DNA of 64,000 nt from Gossypium raimondii (taxonomy: Eukaryota; Streptophyta; Magnoliopsida; Malvales; Malvaceae). The notes under the pieces are model-generated. The model did not search any database, was not told where the DNA came from, and was given only the letters and a program-made list of their open reading frames with translations. Below, one piece after another: positions 34,642 through 46,399 of the stretch (the first letter of the stretch is position 1; each line of letters starts with the position of its first letter). The translations under genes were made by a program, and so were the position numbers. Where the stretch lies: positions 2,711,362-2,775,361 of the forward strand of contig NC_068566.1 of assembly GCF_025698545.1 (NCBI RefSeq), written 5' to 3'.

Positions 34642-35544
34642 AATATAATAAATATTTTATTGTATTAAATATAAATTTTAAAATTTTATATTTTGGGTTG
34701 GGTTCTTTAGTAAATTTTTTGTAGGTCATGGGTAATGAATTTAATTGTTATTGAATTAGTGGTTTAATATAAATATATATAATTATTGTTTAACATATAT
34801 AATTAATATTATATTATTTTAAAACATAATATTTGGAACGAGCTTGGGCTAAAATTTTTTTTATCCAAAGTCTGACCCATATAGAAAACAGGCCTCATTT
34901 TTGTTCAAACCCTCCTATTTTTCAGATGGACCTTCAAGTCTATATAAGTGACCCGACCTATGAGCAGGTTTAGATTAATAGTATGAAAGTTGCAACTTCA
35001 TAGACCCACTGCAGGAAATTTATTATATAGCTGCGTTTTTTTTAACCTTTAGGTTGTGTTCTTCATTGCGGCTGAGATGAGCTTTTAGCTAAAAAAGTAC
35101 TTTTCTTTGAAAAGCAATGAAGAACACCCTTCATTTGATAGCAAATTCTCATCTTCTTAGAAGTACTTTTGGGTAGATGAAAAGTAGATTTTTTTAACTT
35201 TTCATCCAAAAAGTGCTTTTGGGCTGGTTACTTTACCTTTTTAGCCACACGACGCCCAGTACCTGCTGCTACGCTGCTCTCTGCTCTTTGCTCTCTGCTG
35301 GTTCCCTCTGCTGCTACACTGGTTCTTTGCCCTCGTCTTTGCCCTCTGCTCGTTCTTTGCTCTGCCTTCTGCTAGTGAGTTTATCTTTTTCTTCTCTTCT
35401 TCTCTTCTTCTGTATATTGATTGATTTTCGTCTGGGATTGATTTAAGGTATCATTCCTGAGGATTAGGTTGGATATATTTTTTTTGTTGGGGGGTGTGTT
35501 CTTATGAGATATGCAGTATGCTGAGGTCAGTTTTGAACTTATGT

Positions 35545-36430
35545 TTAAGGCATTATTGGATCTTTAAGAAGATAGCTATGATTGAAAACAAAACCTTGAA
35601 ATAAATCACAACCAAATACCACACGAGCTGCACCTTCTTTCCTGTTCGAACTATCCAAAATCGAATTAAAATCACTCGCTATAAGCCAAGACTCATTAAA
35701 AGATTCAACAATTAGGTCCAGAACCTTAGCTTGAGGACTCGCATAAACTGCTGAACACATGAAACTAGTTGCTCTTTTCTTGCTACAAACTCTTATGTGG
35801 ATCACTTGAGCATGTAGATAAATGGTTTCCATATATATGTTATCATTCCATAAAAGCCAAATACCTCTAACAAAACCAATAGATTCAATTCAAAATGAAT
35901 TTTGATATCCCAGTCTGCCAATTATATCATCAACTTTATTTTCACTGATCTGGGTTTCCACAAGACAAAATAAATCAATATAAAAATCTCGCATTTATTC
36001 TCTCACAAAATTATGAAACCTAGGATCACCAGTACACATGCAATTCCAAAACATAAGTCTTGTGTCCATAAAAAAATATAATGGTAACAAGTCAACAAAA
36101 AATAAATCAAATTACCAGTTAATTTCTACTTGCCCGCCCACTGTTTCAGCCAAATCCTCAACCACCATTGCTTATTCACTAGCTTGTTTTCTCAGCTTGT
36201 TGTCATGCATGTTATCAATAATCTCTCTCATGACTGTTCCGAGCTCTACCAAGGGCTATTCTGACCCCCTGAACTCCATTTCTGGCGGTCTTGTTTACGC
36301 CCACTCAACTTGTTGCCGTGCATGTTACCTCTGACCGATGCTTTCACTGACCATGCTTGACTCACTGAAGTTGAAGTTTACAGTATCGTCCCCAAGCCCC
36401 GAACTAGTCTGCCTTGCTTGAATAATTCTC
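35545..36430 (-). pseudogene. LINE fragment: end of ORF1 and endonuclease start of ORF2
   Basis: On the minus strand from 36069 the frame reads like the start of a plant L1-type ORF2 endonuclease: MFWNC, then VETQIS, then SDFNSILDSSNRKEG. It has two in-frame stops in the first 80 codons and ends near 35545. 36070-36430 probably holds the end of ORF1. Reverse transcriptase and the 3' end are missing, which is unlike ordinary LINE inserts that lose the 5' side. This is a different LINE from the one at 58-62.6 kb. Confidence 0.7.
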
Positions 36431-37090
36431 ACCGAAGTAAACAAATTATTAAAAAGAATATAAAGTTTGAGGAAGAAATATTAACAATGGAAAATAAATA
36501 CACATAAGAAGAAGAGAAAAAGAAAAAAAATGGTAGCTTATTGTTTAAGAGAGGCAAGTGAAGGTAGTCGGAGCCCACTTTGGATACTTAGCACAGTAAA
36601 AAAATTTTCTAGGGAAAGTGACAGAAAGTTTGATGGAAGTGGGGCTTGTTAATCATAAATATAGAAATTTAACCTACTTTTAGCAGAGTCTATGAGAAGA
36701 AAGAAAAACATAGCTTGGGTTAGGCCTGTTTTTAAGGCTTGACAATTGTAATCCTGTTAATGCCAATTACTACACGTCCAAATATACCTTTTTCTCTGAA
36801 TATTTCTCGCCTGCTTATTTTATTACAAATACAATATGCGAAAGAATGTGTGTTGTGCTAGTTATAAAGATTGAAAGCAAAGGCTTTAACTTTTACAATA
36901 AATCCAATAGTTTAATGTGGAAAAAAATGACCCTTCCCCAAATGGTAGGCAACAAGCTTCATTAATACTGTTATTTGTTCATGTATATAGTTAAATTTTT
37001 GATACACATGTAAACATATATATTTATGTGACATTTGATTTTCTTGATTGCTTTACTGGCTAAAACGAATCTGTTTTTTATACACAATAG

Positions 37091-38130
37091 ATGAGTACTT
37101 CGGCGGTTGACGTTAGTGATGAAAAAGTGAAAGCAATGTGGGATAAGAGATTGATAGAGATATTTTGTGATATTTTTATTAAAGAGATATTGAAAGGCAA
37201 TAGGCCTGGTACTCATTTCACAAAAGATGGATGGTTGAAAATAATGACCAACTTTGAGAAAGAAACGGGCAAGGGTTTTTCACAAAGACAACTTAAAAAT
37301 AGGTGGGATGCCCTTAAAAAAGAATGGAAAGCTTGGAAGAAACTTAAAGGCGAAGATACTGGTTTAGGATGGAATCCTATAAAAAGAACTGTTGATGCAT
37401 CGGATGAATGGTGGGAGAGTAGGCTCCAGGTACATTAATAATTCTAAATATTTTTTTTATTTTTTTCTTATTTATGAGGTTATTGCCAATTACTGTTATT
37501 AAACAATCATTTTATATGCAGGTTGTGCCTGAAGCTAAAAAATTTAAAACATCAGGCATTGATCCTGAATTCGAAGGGAAGTTGGATCAAATGTTCATAG
37601 GGATAGTTGCAACAGGTGATAAAGCATAGGCACCTTCTTCTGGTACACTCCGTAGTGATTTTTTTGAGGATGTTAACAACGAAATACCTGAAGAGAGTGA
37701 AGAAGAAAATATGAGAAATGATGTTCACATTTCAAATGATGTTCACATTTCAAATGATGTTCAAATTGATGGAAACGGTCAAAAAAGAAAAAACCCTGAG
37801 ATGTCAAGTTCACATTTTAAAACTGGAAAAAAGAAACCCTCAAAGCAAATTGGAGGGGCTGCAAGATTGTCCAGTTAAATAGAAAAATTATGCAATGCAC
37901 TTGACAATATGAGTCAAGCCACATCTAGTTTGACTCCTGTTATGGATCCATATGGTATTCCACAAGCAGCCAAAATGCTTGACAGCATGTCGGAAGAAGT
38001 TCCAGAAGCTAGTCCGCTATACTTTTTCGCACTTAGATTATTGCTCAATAAGGACAAGCGAATTATGTTTTTATCAATTAATCCCAAGATTAGAGCTTTG
38101 TGGCTTAAGACGGAAATGGAGGATAGCTGA
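37091..38130 (+). pseudogene. Harbinger ORF1, Myb/SANT-like DNA-binding protein
   Basis: Exon 1 is 37091-37429 (113 codons) and exon 2 is 37522-38130, joined by a GT-AG intron in phase. Exon 1 has the trihelix/Myb_DNA-bind_3 pattern: W at DKRLIE, then GWLKIMTNF, then QLKNRWDALKKEWKAWKKL and the WWESRLQ end. Exon 2 has an acidic stretch and an NDVHIS repeat, a basic patch GQKRKNPEM, and the tail common to transposon-linked copies. In Harbinger systems this protein partners the nuclease and binds the element ends. Two in-frame stops (TAG near 37627, TAA near 37876) break it. Confidence 0.82.
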
Positions 38131-38404
38131 AAATTTTCTGATCTTCTAGGGTTCAAAGATATCTATTTATGTGTAATCTTCTAGTTATAATGGCTTAAAC
38201 GAAATATGTTTTTATCAATAGTTATTTATGTTTGATTTTTGGTTATTGAATTTATGTTCTACTTATTTATGTGTAATCTAGTTTTATTAATAGTTGTTTA
38301 TGTTTGGTCTTTAGATAGTGAATTTATGTTCTACTTAATTTTTACTAAATTAGTTTTATCAATAGTTGTTTATATGTGATTTTGGATATAAAATTTATTC
38401 ACAG

Positions 38405-39757
38405 GTGATGAGTATAGTTGAGGATTATAGTGGTGATGAAAGTGATGATGAAAAGGAAAAGAAAGAGATTTTACAACGCATGGAATGTTTTAACCGATTA
38501 TTTTTTGTTGCATCTTCTTCGGTGCAATTATATTACGAGAAGTATATATTGAGGCAACCATGTATGGATTCAAAACAGTCAGGTGAGACATGGATCTGAG
38601 AGATCCTTGACGGTCTCGAATCACGTTGTATGATTAATTTTAGGATGTCTAAAATGGTATTCACAAGTTTGCTGAGAGTTTTGGAGACAAGATACAACTT
38701 ACAAACTTCAAGAAACATATCTTCTAGTGAAATGTTGGGAATTTTTTGATACATCTTGGGCATCGGTACAAAAGTTTCCCAATGTCGAGAAAGATTTCAA
38801 AGGTCTGGATCAACAATAAGTCGACACTTTGCAGTTGTGCTTGAGAAAGTTTCAAGGATGGCCACTGATCTAATTGCACCCGAAGATCCTTTTTTTAGCT
38901 CAATACCCGAACAAATACGTAATGATTCTAGATATATGCCGCATTTTAAGGTTAAAATTTAATTTTATATTATTATATTTTAATATATTTGGTCGACTAA
39001 AAATATGCACGAGAGTAATATGATTATTTGTTCAGGGTTGCATAGGTGCAATTGATGGTACTCACATTGCGGCTATTCTTCCACCAAATGAACAAATTCC
39101 CTATATTGGAAGAAAAGGTATCCCGACTCAAAATGTTATGGCAGTATGTGATTTTAATATGTGTTTCACATTTGTCATGGCTGGATGGGAATGATCGGCA
39201 CATGACACTAGAATATTTCTTGATGCAATTCGAGATCCAAAATACAAATTTCCGCACCCTCCAAATGGTTAGATATTTTATTTATATGTGATTTTTTAAA
39301 TAATAAAGTATAAGTTATTTAATTGATTATTTTTATTAAAAAATTCTTGAATTAATTGTTTGTTATATTATGACTTGTAGGAAAATATTATCTTGTTGAT
39401 TTTGGATATCCTCAAATGAAAGGTTATCTTGGACCATATAGAGGTCAGCGATATCATTTACCTGACTTCTGTAGAGGTAGACCGATATCTGGTAAAGAAG
39501 AGACATTCAATCATTCACATTCATCATTATGTATTGTGATTGAACGAACTTTTGGTGTTTTGAAAAAAAAATGGGCCATTTTAAGGGATATGCCAAGTTA
39601 TAGTTTTGAAAAGCAAACGATGATCGTTGTTGCTACAATGACTATACATAATTTTATTCGAAAACATGTCGGTCGAGATGATGCAGATTTTATGGAATAC
39701 GAAGATATTAACTCGACATATGAGAATAATATTGATTCAGAAAATGCGCATGGATGA
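38405..39757 (+). pseudogene. Harbinger transposase (DDE_Tnp_4 nuclease), decayed
   Basis: The exons are about 38405-38948, 39036-39270 and 39381-39757. The second exon has GCIGAIDGTHI with the first catalytic Asp, then SAHDTRIF with the second. The third has the YLVDFGYPQMKGYLGPYRG block and ERTFGVLKKKWAIL with the catalytic Glu. So the DDE triad is still visible. Stops interrupt the frame near 38597, near 38747 and just before SAHD in exon 2. After the terminal stop an acidic (GAT)n run follows in frame. The domesticated relative in Arabidopsis is ALP1, but this copy is clearly transposon-borne, next to its ORF1. Confidence 0.85.
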
Positions 39758-40031
39758 GAAAGTGATGATGATGATGATGATGACGACGATGATAGTGATG
39801 ATGACGGTGAATCAAACAATTTAAGTGGTTTTGAAATGAAATTAACAAGAGATGCTATAGCTTCTAGTTTAATGAATTCCCTTGTAATTGTAAATGCTAT
39901 GGTAAAATTTTTAGTATTTATATTTGATATATAAATATTATCCTTTTTTAAAACTTCAATCCAAATATATGTAATATTTTAATTTGTTAGGTTTATGTTT
40001 TCTATGTTATGTTAATATTTAATATGAGTTA

Positions 40032-42867
40032 TGTAATAGGCCTATTTTGACTAGGCCCAAAGCATACCCAAATCCAAATAAATAAAGAATCAAACAAAAC
40101 CAAATACAATAAAATAAACCCATTACAGGTCCAAATCAGAAATTACAAGCCCAAACTAGCCTAAACATTGAGAAATTAGAAACCCTAGGCAGCAAACTAA
40201 GCCGCCGCAGCATCCTTGCAACACGCCACCTTCGGTTTTCACCACCACCGCGCCACATTGGCATCCGTACGCCCCACCTGGCCCTCGTACAACCGTACCT
40301 GCGCAGCAAAAAAACAAACAACCACGCAGAAGAAAGAAAAGGACAGCAAAAAATCGAAAAACAGAAATAGCAGAGAAATAGATGTTATTTTTATTTATTT
40401 ATTTTTCATTTTTCCGATTCGGCTATATAAAGCCAAATACAACACTGTAAAAGGGATCCGATTTTGAAAAAAAATCAATAAAAAAAGAAAAGAGCATATA
40501 ACAGAAATTCGAAGGTGATTTCATGATTTATTTATTTTTTTGTTTTCCTTTCTTTTTTCATGGTTTTATGTGCTAAAACGAAAGAAAAGATGAATAGAAG
40601 GAGAATACACTTACCTGGTGGCCGACTTGCCTTTTACTCCATCGCAATCGGAGCCGGAAGGAGGTTAAAGGCACGAAACGGCGCAGCAACGAGAGGAGAC
40701 TGCTTAGGTTTTTGTTTCAAATGGCAGATCAGGTTTAGTTTAGGGTTTTTTTATTATTTTTTATGCTGATTTTTGAAACGACGCCGTTTGAAGTTTGCAT
40801 CAGTAGCTTCCAAACGGTACCGTTTCAGTGGCCATGACCTGCGCTTGAACCCGACTCGGATGAGACCAAATTCGCTCTTTTTTGGATCGAAGGGAAATTT
40901 GCGCAATGAGCCCCTCCCATTTTTTCATCGTTCTAATGCAATTTTTTTTTCTTTGATTTTTTTTAATTTGTTACCTCGCATTTGATTCTATTCTCAATTA
41001 GATCCACAATTAAACGTAGTCATTTTCGCTAACAAGATTTGAATTCTCGGATTTGTGTGGTTATTTGCTGTTTTAGTCCCTCGGTGTTGAATCAATTGAC
41101 AATTTAGTTCGAATTTTTTTTTCTTTTAATTTTGGTTACAATTTTAGTTTAGTTTTTTTAGTAAATAATTTCAAATATAATTAGATTTATTTTGACATAT
41201 TTATTTCTAAAAATATAATATTATTTTAATATTTAAATTTGATATTGTTTTAAAATTTATTATTAGTGTAATTTTAAAATATAATGTGCTACTATTTTAA
41301 TTTGTTAATTAATATTATTTAAATTTATTACACATTGATGTTTTAAATCCATTAGGTATTTTGTTTTAAATATAATATATTATTATTTATTTCATTAAGT
41401 ATTTTATGTATTTTATTGGAGTTTATTGTAAGCTGAACAAATTTTTGATATTTTATTTCATATTGTTTTTTATTTTCTCTTTTATATATATTACTATAGG
41501 GTACATCTTTACATAATAATATTTGTTATAATACTATTATTCATATAAGTATGTAGCTTATTAAATTATTTTAGTACGTATTAATGTTTTGATTTTATAT
41601 GATAATTAATTTTAAGTGTTTTTTAATATATTTGCATATGTCTTTTAAATCAATTATATATATGTAATTAATTCCTTTTAAAATTTTGTAATATATTTTA
41701 CTTACTTTTTTATATATTAGTATGTATGTATCATTATTATTTTATATGTATTATCATGTTTAATTAATAAATATTGCTTACTTTAAACCTATTCCTAATT
41801 TGTTCCAAATATTAACTATTTAATATCTTTTGAGTTTATTTTGAAGTCATGTATGTAATTTATCCTTGAATTTTTGTATAATGGATATATTGATTACAAT
41901 TTTTTCCTTTTCATTGTTTTGAGGTATGTTTTAGGAGATTGATTATCGATTTATTTGATGCTTAATTATTAATATTGGTGTTTGTATAATATTAAAATTA
42001 TTATTGCTATTTGTATTCACCTATCTTGCCTGTTACTTCTTAGTGTAGGTTTGGGTTGCTATTTATCTTTTACATTATGTATTGCTATTTAATCATGCTT
42101 CTTTTGTAAAAAATTGTATTTTATTAAAGCACTACAATCCTTTTTATTTCATAATTTCCAAAAAAAGCTTGGTGTTCATAGTTATTGAAAGAATTATGCC
42201 TTAACTTACTGAGCTTCAATTCTTCTCGATGAATTTGAAGAGGCAAGTGTTTATTTTGGTCAAGCCATACAATTTTAAAACAAAGCTTTTGAGACTTCAA
42301 AATGTTGGATCCTAACTTACTGGATATGGCATTTTGTTATCTCGATTTTAAAATAAAGGCAATGTTTGATGTTTAGGAATTTCGAGAAATTGAACCCTAA
42401 CTTACTGGATTCTAATTTCTCGTTTGACTTAAATGACCAAATAACCTTTTCAAAATACATGAATTTTACAATTTACAAATTAAAAAGACATACTTAATTT
42501 TGACGATTGAATTATTGCACCCAAACTCACTGAGTGTGGCAATTTATTTTTTCGAGATGAGTGCGTCTTATTATTCAATTGGGTTTATTCAAATTTAAAA
42601 TTCAAATGATTGTATTTTAAAATCTTTTCAAAATTTCGACCCTAAGACATTAAACAATCAATTTGGTACCAATTTTGGGCGTTACGAGGGTGCTAACCCT
42701 TCCTCGTGCGTAACCGACTCCCGAACTTGTTTTCTCAAATTTCGCAGACCAAAATCATTTTTAATGGTGAACCGATCACTCCTCAATAAAAGATCAGTGG
42801 CGACTCCCATTTTCATTTTCAAAGTCGATCCTCGTTTTTTTTTTAAAATTTAAAAATGGTTTTGACA
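40032..42867 (-). mobile_element. Solo LTR copy C (2.84 kb), same family, minus orientation
   Basis: On the minus strand it starts TGTCAAAACCATT and ends with the complement of TGTAATAGGCC. Perfect 5-bp flanks AGTTA lie at 40027-40031 and 42868-42872. The shared GTTACG palindrome box is at about 42680-42715 and the GGAGTCGCCAC block is at about 42800, in reverse. No internal coding region is present. Confidence 0.85.
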
Positions 42868-42872
42868 AGTTA

Positions 42873-43288
42873 GATATTCAAATACATTTTAAAATAAAAT
42901 AATACAAATGTGTTAAAAGCATTAATTAAAAATAAAAAAAATATTTTTTTAATGTGATTTAGTTATTTTAACTAAAAAGAAATGGAATTTCCGGAAATTG
43001 AATTCAATAGATTGAGACGTGGAAATTCAATTCCTTTACCCTACATTTTCTTGGAATTCGATTCCAAAGATTAGTAGGGTAGAGAGGCCTTCAATGTGGT
43101 CTACCCATTTTCCAGGACATTTTGACTTTGAAGCTGCCCACACCGACTATTTATTGGCTTCAATTGCTGAATATAACCTGATTTCTCCCAACTGCATCCC
43201 ACAGGCATTCAATCCTGCTTGTTATCAGATACCATAAATAAATAATTTCCAGGTTTTGATATTCTGGTTATTCTATTATTTAGACGGT
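42873..43288. other. Gene-free DNA, possible transposon edge
   Basis: GGAATTTCC, GAATTCAATAG and GGAATTCGATTCC words near 42980-43065 resemble the sub-terminal sequence of some Harbinger or hAT elements. No matching partner was found. A 72-codon frame at 43019 has no support. Confidence 0.35.
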
Positions 43289-43752
43289 ATTTAAATCTGA
43301 CATTTTTTTCTTTATTACGATATTTATGTTATTTTTTTGTCCAATCTAATATTTGTATTTGACAAAAGTTATATATTTTGGTAACGGAAAGTAACAACGT
43401 TAACCTTTCAGTGTTTAATTCGAGTTTTAGAATTGATTTGATGAAAACTCATAATTAACTTTGATCAAATCAACTATAAAACTTGAATTAGATCATATTC
43501 ATTGGACTGTATTTGACAAAGCAAATGCAAAATTAAAGCAATTCACAATTAATACTAAATTTATTCCATTAACAAAATTCTGAAAAATTCAAACCTAATA
43601 GTATCAGCACTTTCATTTACTCAACACTTCAACTCGAATTAAACATTAAATAATTAATATAATTATCTTTTAGGTACTAAAATATATAAATTTTGTCAAA
43701 TATAAATATTAAATAAGATAAAAACCATATTTAAAAAAATGTCAAACTTAAA
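43289..43752. mobile_element. Inverted-repeat element (MITE-like), copy 1 of a pair
   Basis: The left arm 43289-43385 (TCTGACATTTTTTT ... GTATTTGACAAAAG ... ATATATTTTGG) is mirrored by the right arm 43670-43752. The interior phrase TTAATACTAAATTTATTC is shared with the element at 45225-45572. Non-coding. Confidence 0.65.
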
Positions 43753-44529
43753 TTTCAAATCATATATTAAACCTATTATCTATATTTATAATATAGTTGT
43801 CTTTAGGAAAAAGAATAAGTGGTGAATGGTTGATGGTTGGTTGTACTTGAATTTTTATGTAGTTTTCACACTACTTTTAAGTCTCAATTGCTTAAACGCA
43901 TATCCCTAAATCTATAGCTTTTGAGGTCATGTAATCCATGAAATATTAACATCCAATCTACAAATCAAAACTAAAAGGGGTTTCAGCCACTATGTAATCA
44001 GCAAAATGGCCAACTTGGAAATGGGTCTCATCTCGTTATCTCTTCATTATTAAAGTAAATTATTCAAATAAAGAAATCGAGCAGAATTTAGCAACAGTTG
44101 TTGAATAAAGATTTTGTTTTTCTTTAATTTAGTTAGTTTTTACATAAAAAAAAGTAAATTATTCAAATAAAATTCGTATTTGATTTGAATCGTGGTTCAA
44201 TTGAGTTCAAATTAATTTGATCTGTAAGCATAGTTAGAATTAAATTGTATATTTTATATGAGAGTTAAAATGTAATTTAATCATTTTAATAATTTATATA
44301 TTTTAATTTTTAAATATTAAATCAAAATTTTATTATTTTGAGAGTCAAAATATAATTTTATCACGTATTATTAAAACAATGTAAAACTCAATTTGAAGAT
44401 ATCAAAGTTCTCAAATCCTCGATTTTACTATTAAAACAAGACCTCGTTTGCAATACCAAGCACAATTTAGCATCAAATATTACAAACATATACATTCAAT
44501 TAAAACTAAAAAACCAACATGCAAATTTC
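43753..44529. other. 3' side of the small unknown gene, no other feature
   Basis: The minus-strand gene at 44530-44985 would place its 3' UTR at about 44300-44529. Nothing else is recognised. Confidence 0.45.
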
Positions 44530-44985
44530 TTAGAAAGAAACAGTTTTTTTCTTCGTAACAGCATAGCTCCTAGTCCTTGGCAACACACCTTGTTCATCAC
44601 CATCACCAAACTCACAAGGCTTGTCTTCATCGATCCTCCCAATCACAACGCTGTGACTTCTAGGCATACGGTTAGCTCCGGTCCTCGCTGGTTGTCTCCG
44701 ATGAAGGTCCAACCGAGCCTTGTCTCGTGAACTCCTGATGGAAGCAGCTCTTATAAGTTCCCTCAAGTCTTCATCAGCGTTGATGGATTTCGTTGAGCCA
44801 ACACTATAACTCCTCGGTAAAGCATTAACTTGGCCGGTAGGGCAACCCATGGTGGTGCCGAAGCCGATCCTTTCGGAGTATTCAGACATACTTTTGATGT
44901 ATACATCCCTGGCCTTGATTAGGAACTTGATGGGTGCTTTTAAGTATCTGCTTAGCTTGCTTTCTTTGGTCACCTTGTTGCTCAT
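44530..44985 (-). CDS. Small plant-specific protein of unknown function with three PRSxSV-type motifs
   Basis: A single exon of 151 residues from ATG 44985 to TAA 44530. I recall similar proteins in dicots but no named domain. An upstream in-frame ATG at 45039 would add 18 hydrophobic residues. I prefer 44985 because conserved-looking sequence starts there (MSNKV...KLSRYLKAPI) and the extra stretch looks like 5' UTR. Residues 8-36 are basic and could form an amphipathic helix (YLKAPIKFLIKARD). Then comes the block GFGTTMGCPTGQV at 41-53. Three similar motifs follow: LPRSYSV (56-62), MPRSHSV (107-113) and LPRTRSYAV (135-143). IGRIDEDKPCEF at 115-126 also looks conserved. There is no signal peptide from this start and no membrane segment. 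RSxS sites suggest phosphorylation, by inference only. Confidence 0.8.
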   Translation of the reverse strand: MSNKVTKESKLSRYLKAPIKFLIKARDVYIKSMSEYSERIGFGTTMGCPTGQVNALPRSYSVGSTKSINADEDLRELIRAASIRSSRDKARLDLHRRQPARTGANRMPRSHSVVIGRIDEDKPCEFGDGDEQGVLPRTRSYAVTKKKTVSF

Positions 44986-45069
44986 GTTGCAGTTTCCACC
45001 CACAAATACAGAAAACAAGAGAAAAAATTTAAGGAACAATGGGGTTTAAGATTCTTATATGAATATTAT

Positions 45070-45107
45070 GTGTGTCTGTATATATATATGTATATATATA
45101 TTATATG
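45070..45107 (-). promoter_or_regulatory. TATA region of the small unknown gene
   Basis: An alternating TATATA run lies 85-120 bp ahead of the minus-strand start codon, a reasonable core promoter place with a 5' UTR of about 50-80 nt. Runs of TA are common in this DNA, so this is tentative. Confidence 0.45.
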
Positions 45108-45224
45108 AAGGAAAAACAGGGTTGGTTAAGGAGGGGACTGAGCATGCACTATAATCAGAAGAGGGGCCAATCTTTACAATTGCCAGGAAAGCGATATGTT
45201 GAGAATGGTCTAATATATATTTGG

Positions 45225-45572
45225 TAATTATGATTCTTTTTAATTTGGTATATATATATATGAATATATATTAATATGGTATTTGTATTTAATAAAAAAT
45301 ATTTTTGGTACTTGAAAATAATAATTTCGACTTTTTAATGATTCATTCAGGTTTTAGTGTTGATTTGGAATTAAACAAATTTACAATTAATACTAAATTT
45401 ATTCTATTAATAAAATCATGAAAATTCAACAATTGACATACACAAAAAATAAATCTTAAAACATGAATTAAATACTAAAATTTTAACACCGTTATATCTG
45501 TGGTACCAAAATGTATAACTTTTGTAAAAATAATGTATCACATTAGAAAAAAAAAAGTGTCAAACTGAGTTA
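45225..45572. mobile_element. Inverted-repeat element (MITE-like), copy 2 of a pair
   Basis: The right arm (TGTATAACTTTTGTAAAAATAATG ... AGTGTCAAACTGAG) resembles the complement of the left arm of the 43.3-kb element. The interior TTAATACTAAATTTATTC is shared. It lies about 240 bp upstream of the small unknown gene. The left limit is blurred by a TA run. Confidence 0.5.
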
Positions 45573-46203
45573 AATCCTTGAGAATTGTAAATGATATGAG
45601 AACGGTAAACTGAGTAAGTCTAATTAGTTTTGGATTGGATCAATCCGAATTGGATAATGTTCAAGTTCGAAATTTTGGATTTTGTCCATTTAGATTTGCG
45701 GATCAAGTTTTACAAGTTAAGTCATCTCAAGTTTAGATTAATTTAAATTATTTTGAATTACATGTCGATGAATTCATCTGGTTAAATCAAATTCGATTCA
45801 AATTAATTAAAATTTTTTCTAAATTTAAATATAATATAATTACAAATTTACATTCAATGCATTGGGTAGGAGTGTATGTTTAATAAGTCAAGGAGATGTA
45901 GAAACTATATGTTTTATGATTCAAATGAAATAGGAAGAATAGATGAGAGAAAGTCCAAATGGGTTATACTAATTATTTTAATTGGGATAGTAAATCTGAA
46001 AAGATTGTCTTATTCGAAGTTAAAAAAAAAAACCCATAAAACAAGGAGTGGAATTACAACGTTGAATGATGAATCACACCCTCCTTTACTTGTACTCAAA
46101 TTTTGTCAATTATAATTAAACTGAGTCACATTTCAAAGCTAGGAGATTTCTAATTTCTAACCAAACCTACACGTTAAGAATAAACAAAATGTGACGTAAA
46201 ACT
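45573..46203. other. Gene-free AT-rich DNA
   Basis: A 79-codon frame at 45876 has no recognisable feature. Nothing else is seen. Confidence 0.45.
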
Positions 46204-46362
46204 AAATATTTTAATTTATAAGTTATTGAGTTTTAGTTTGATTGGTATCGATGTTGTGGTCAGTGTAGCGGGACATGGATTCAAGTGTGTTGAAGCGCAT
46301 CATCCTCCTATTTAAGAGTTGGAAAGAGGCTATGAATATGTTAAAAAAATATTTTAATATAT
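46204..46362 (+). mobile_element. SINE, plus orientation, with A and B boxes
   Basis: The body is 46220-46346. The A box is TAGTTTGATTGG (46234-46245) and the B box is GGATTCAAG (46277-46285), about 32 bp apart as in tRNA-derived heads. It ends in GTTAAAAAAAT. The flanks AAATATTTTAATTTAT (46204-46219) and AAATATTTTAATATAT (46347-46362) agree at 15 of 16 bases. Same family as 3062-3229. Confidence 0.8.
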
Positions 46363-46399
46363 TATTCGTGTTGTTTATTTTCTGTTGGCAATTTTTTAT

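Larger units (their letters stand above)
32057..34978. mobile_element. hAT-like non-autonomous element split by an LTR
   Basis: The pieces are 32065-32403 and 34647-34970, about 660 bp once the LTR and one copy of its 5-bp duplication are left out. A perfect 8-bp direct repeat, TAGATTAA, flanks the whole (32057-32064 and 34971-34978), the duplication length of hAT elements. The ends are loosely inverted: GTTCATGAGCC...GTCGGG faces the complement of CCCGACCTATGAGCAGG. A related copy is at 48360-48990. There is no coding sequence. Confidence 0.75.
35051..40031 (+). mobile_element. PIF/Harbinger DNA transposon, decayed (limits uncertain)
   Basis: The proposed left end has a 14-bp perfect hairpin, GTGTTCTTCATTGC (35056-35069) facing its complement at 35114-35127, then AAGTGCTTTT words and a CTCTGCT-rich leader ending in a donor-like CTAGTGAGT. 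Downstream are the two genes typical of the group: a Myb/SANT-like protein (37091-38130) and a DDE nuclease (38405-39757). A minus-strand LINE piece lies between the end and the first gene. No matching right inverted repeat was found before LTR copy C at 40032, so the right end may lie beyond that LTR or be lost. Whether the left hairpin and the genes belong to one element is inference. Confidence 0.6.

Noticed and set aside
39598-39819. Ser-rich minus-strand frame
   Set aside because: It is the antisense of the (GAT)n acidic tail of the Harbinger transposase.
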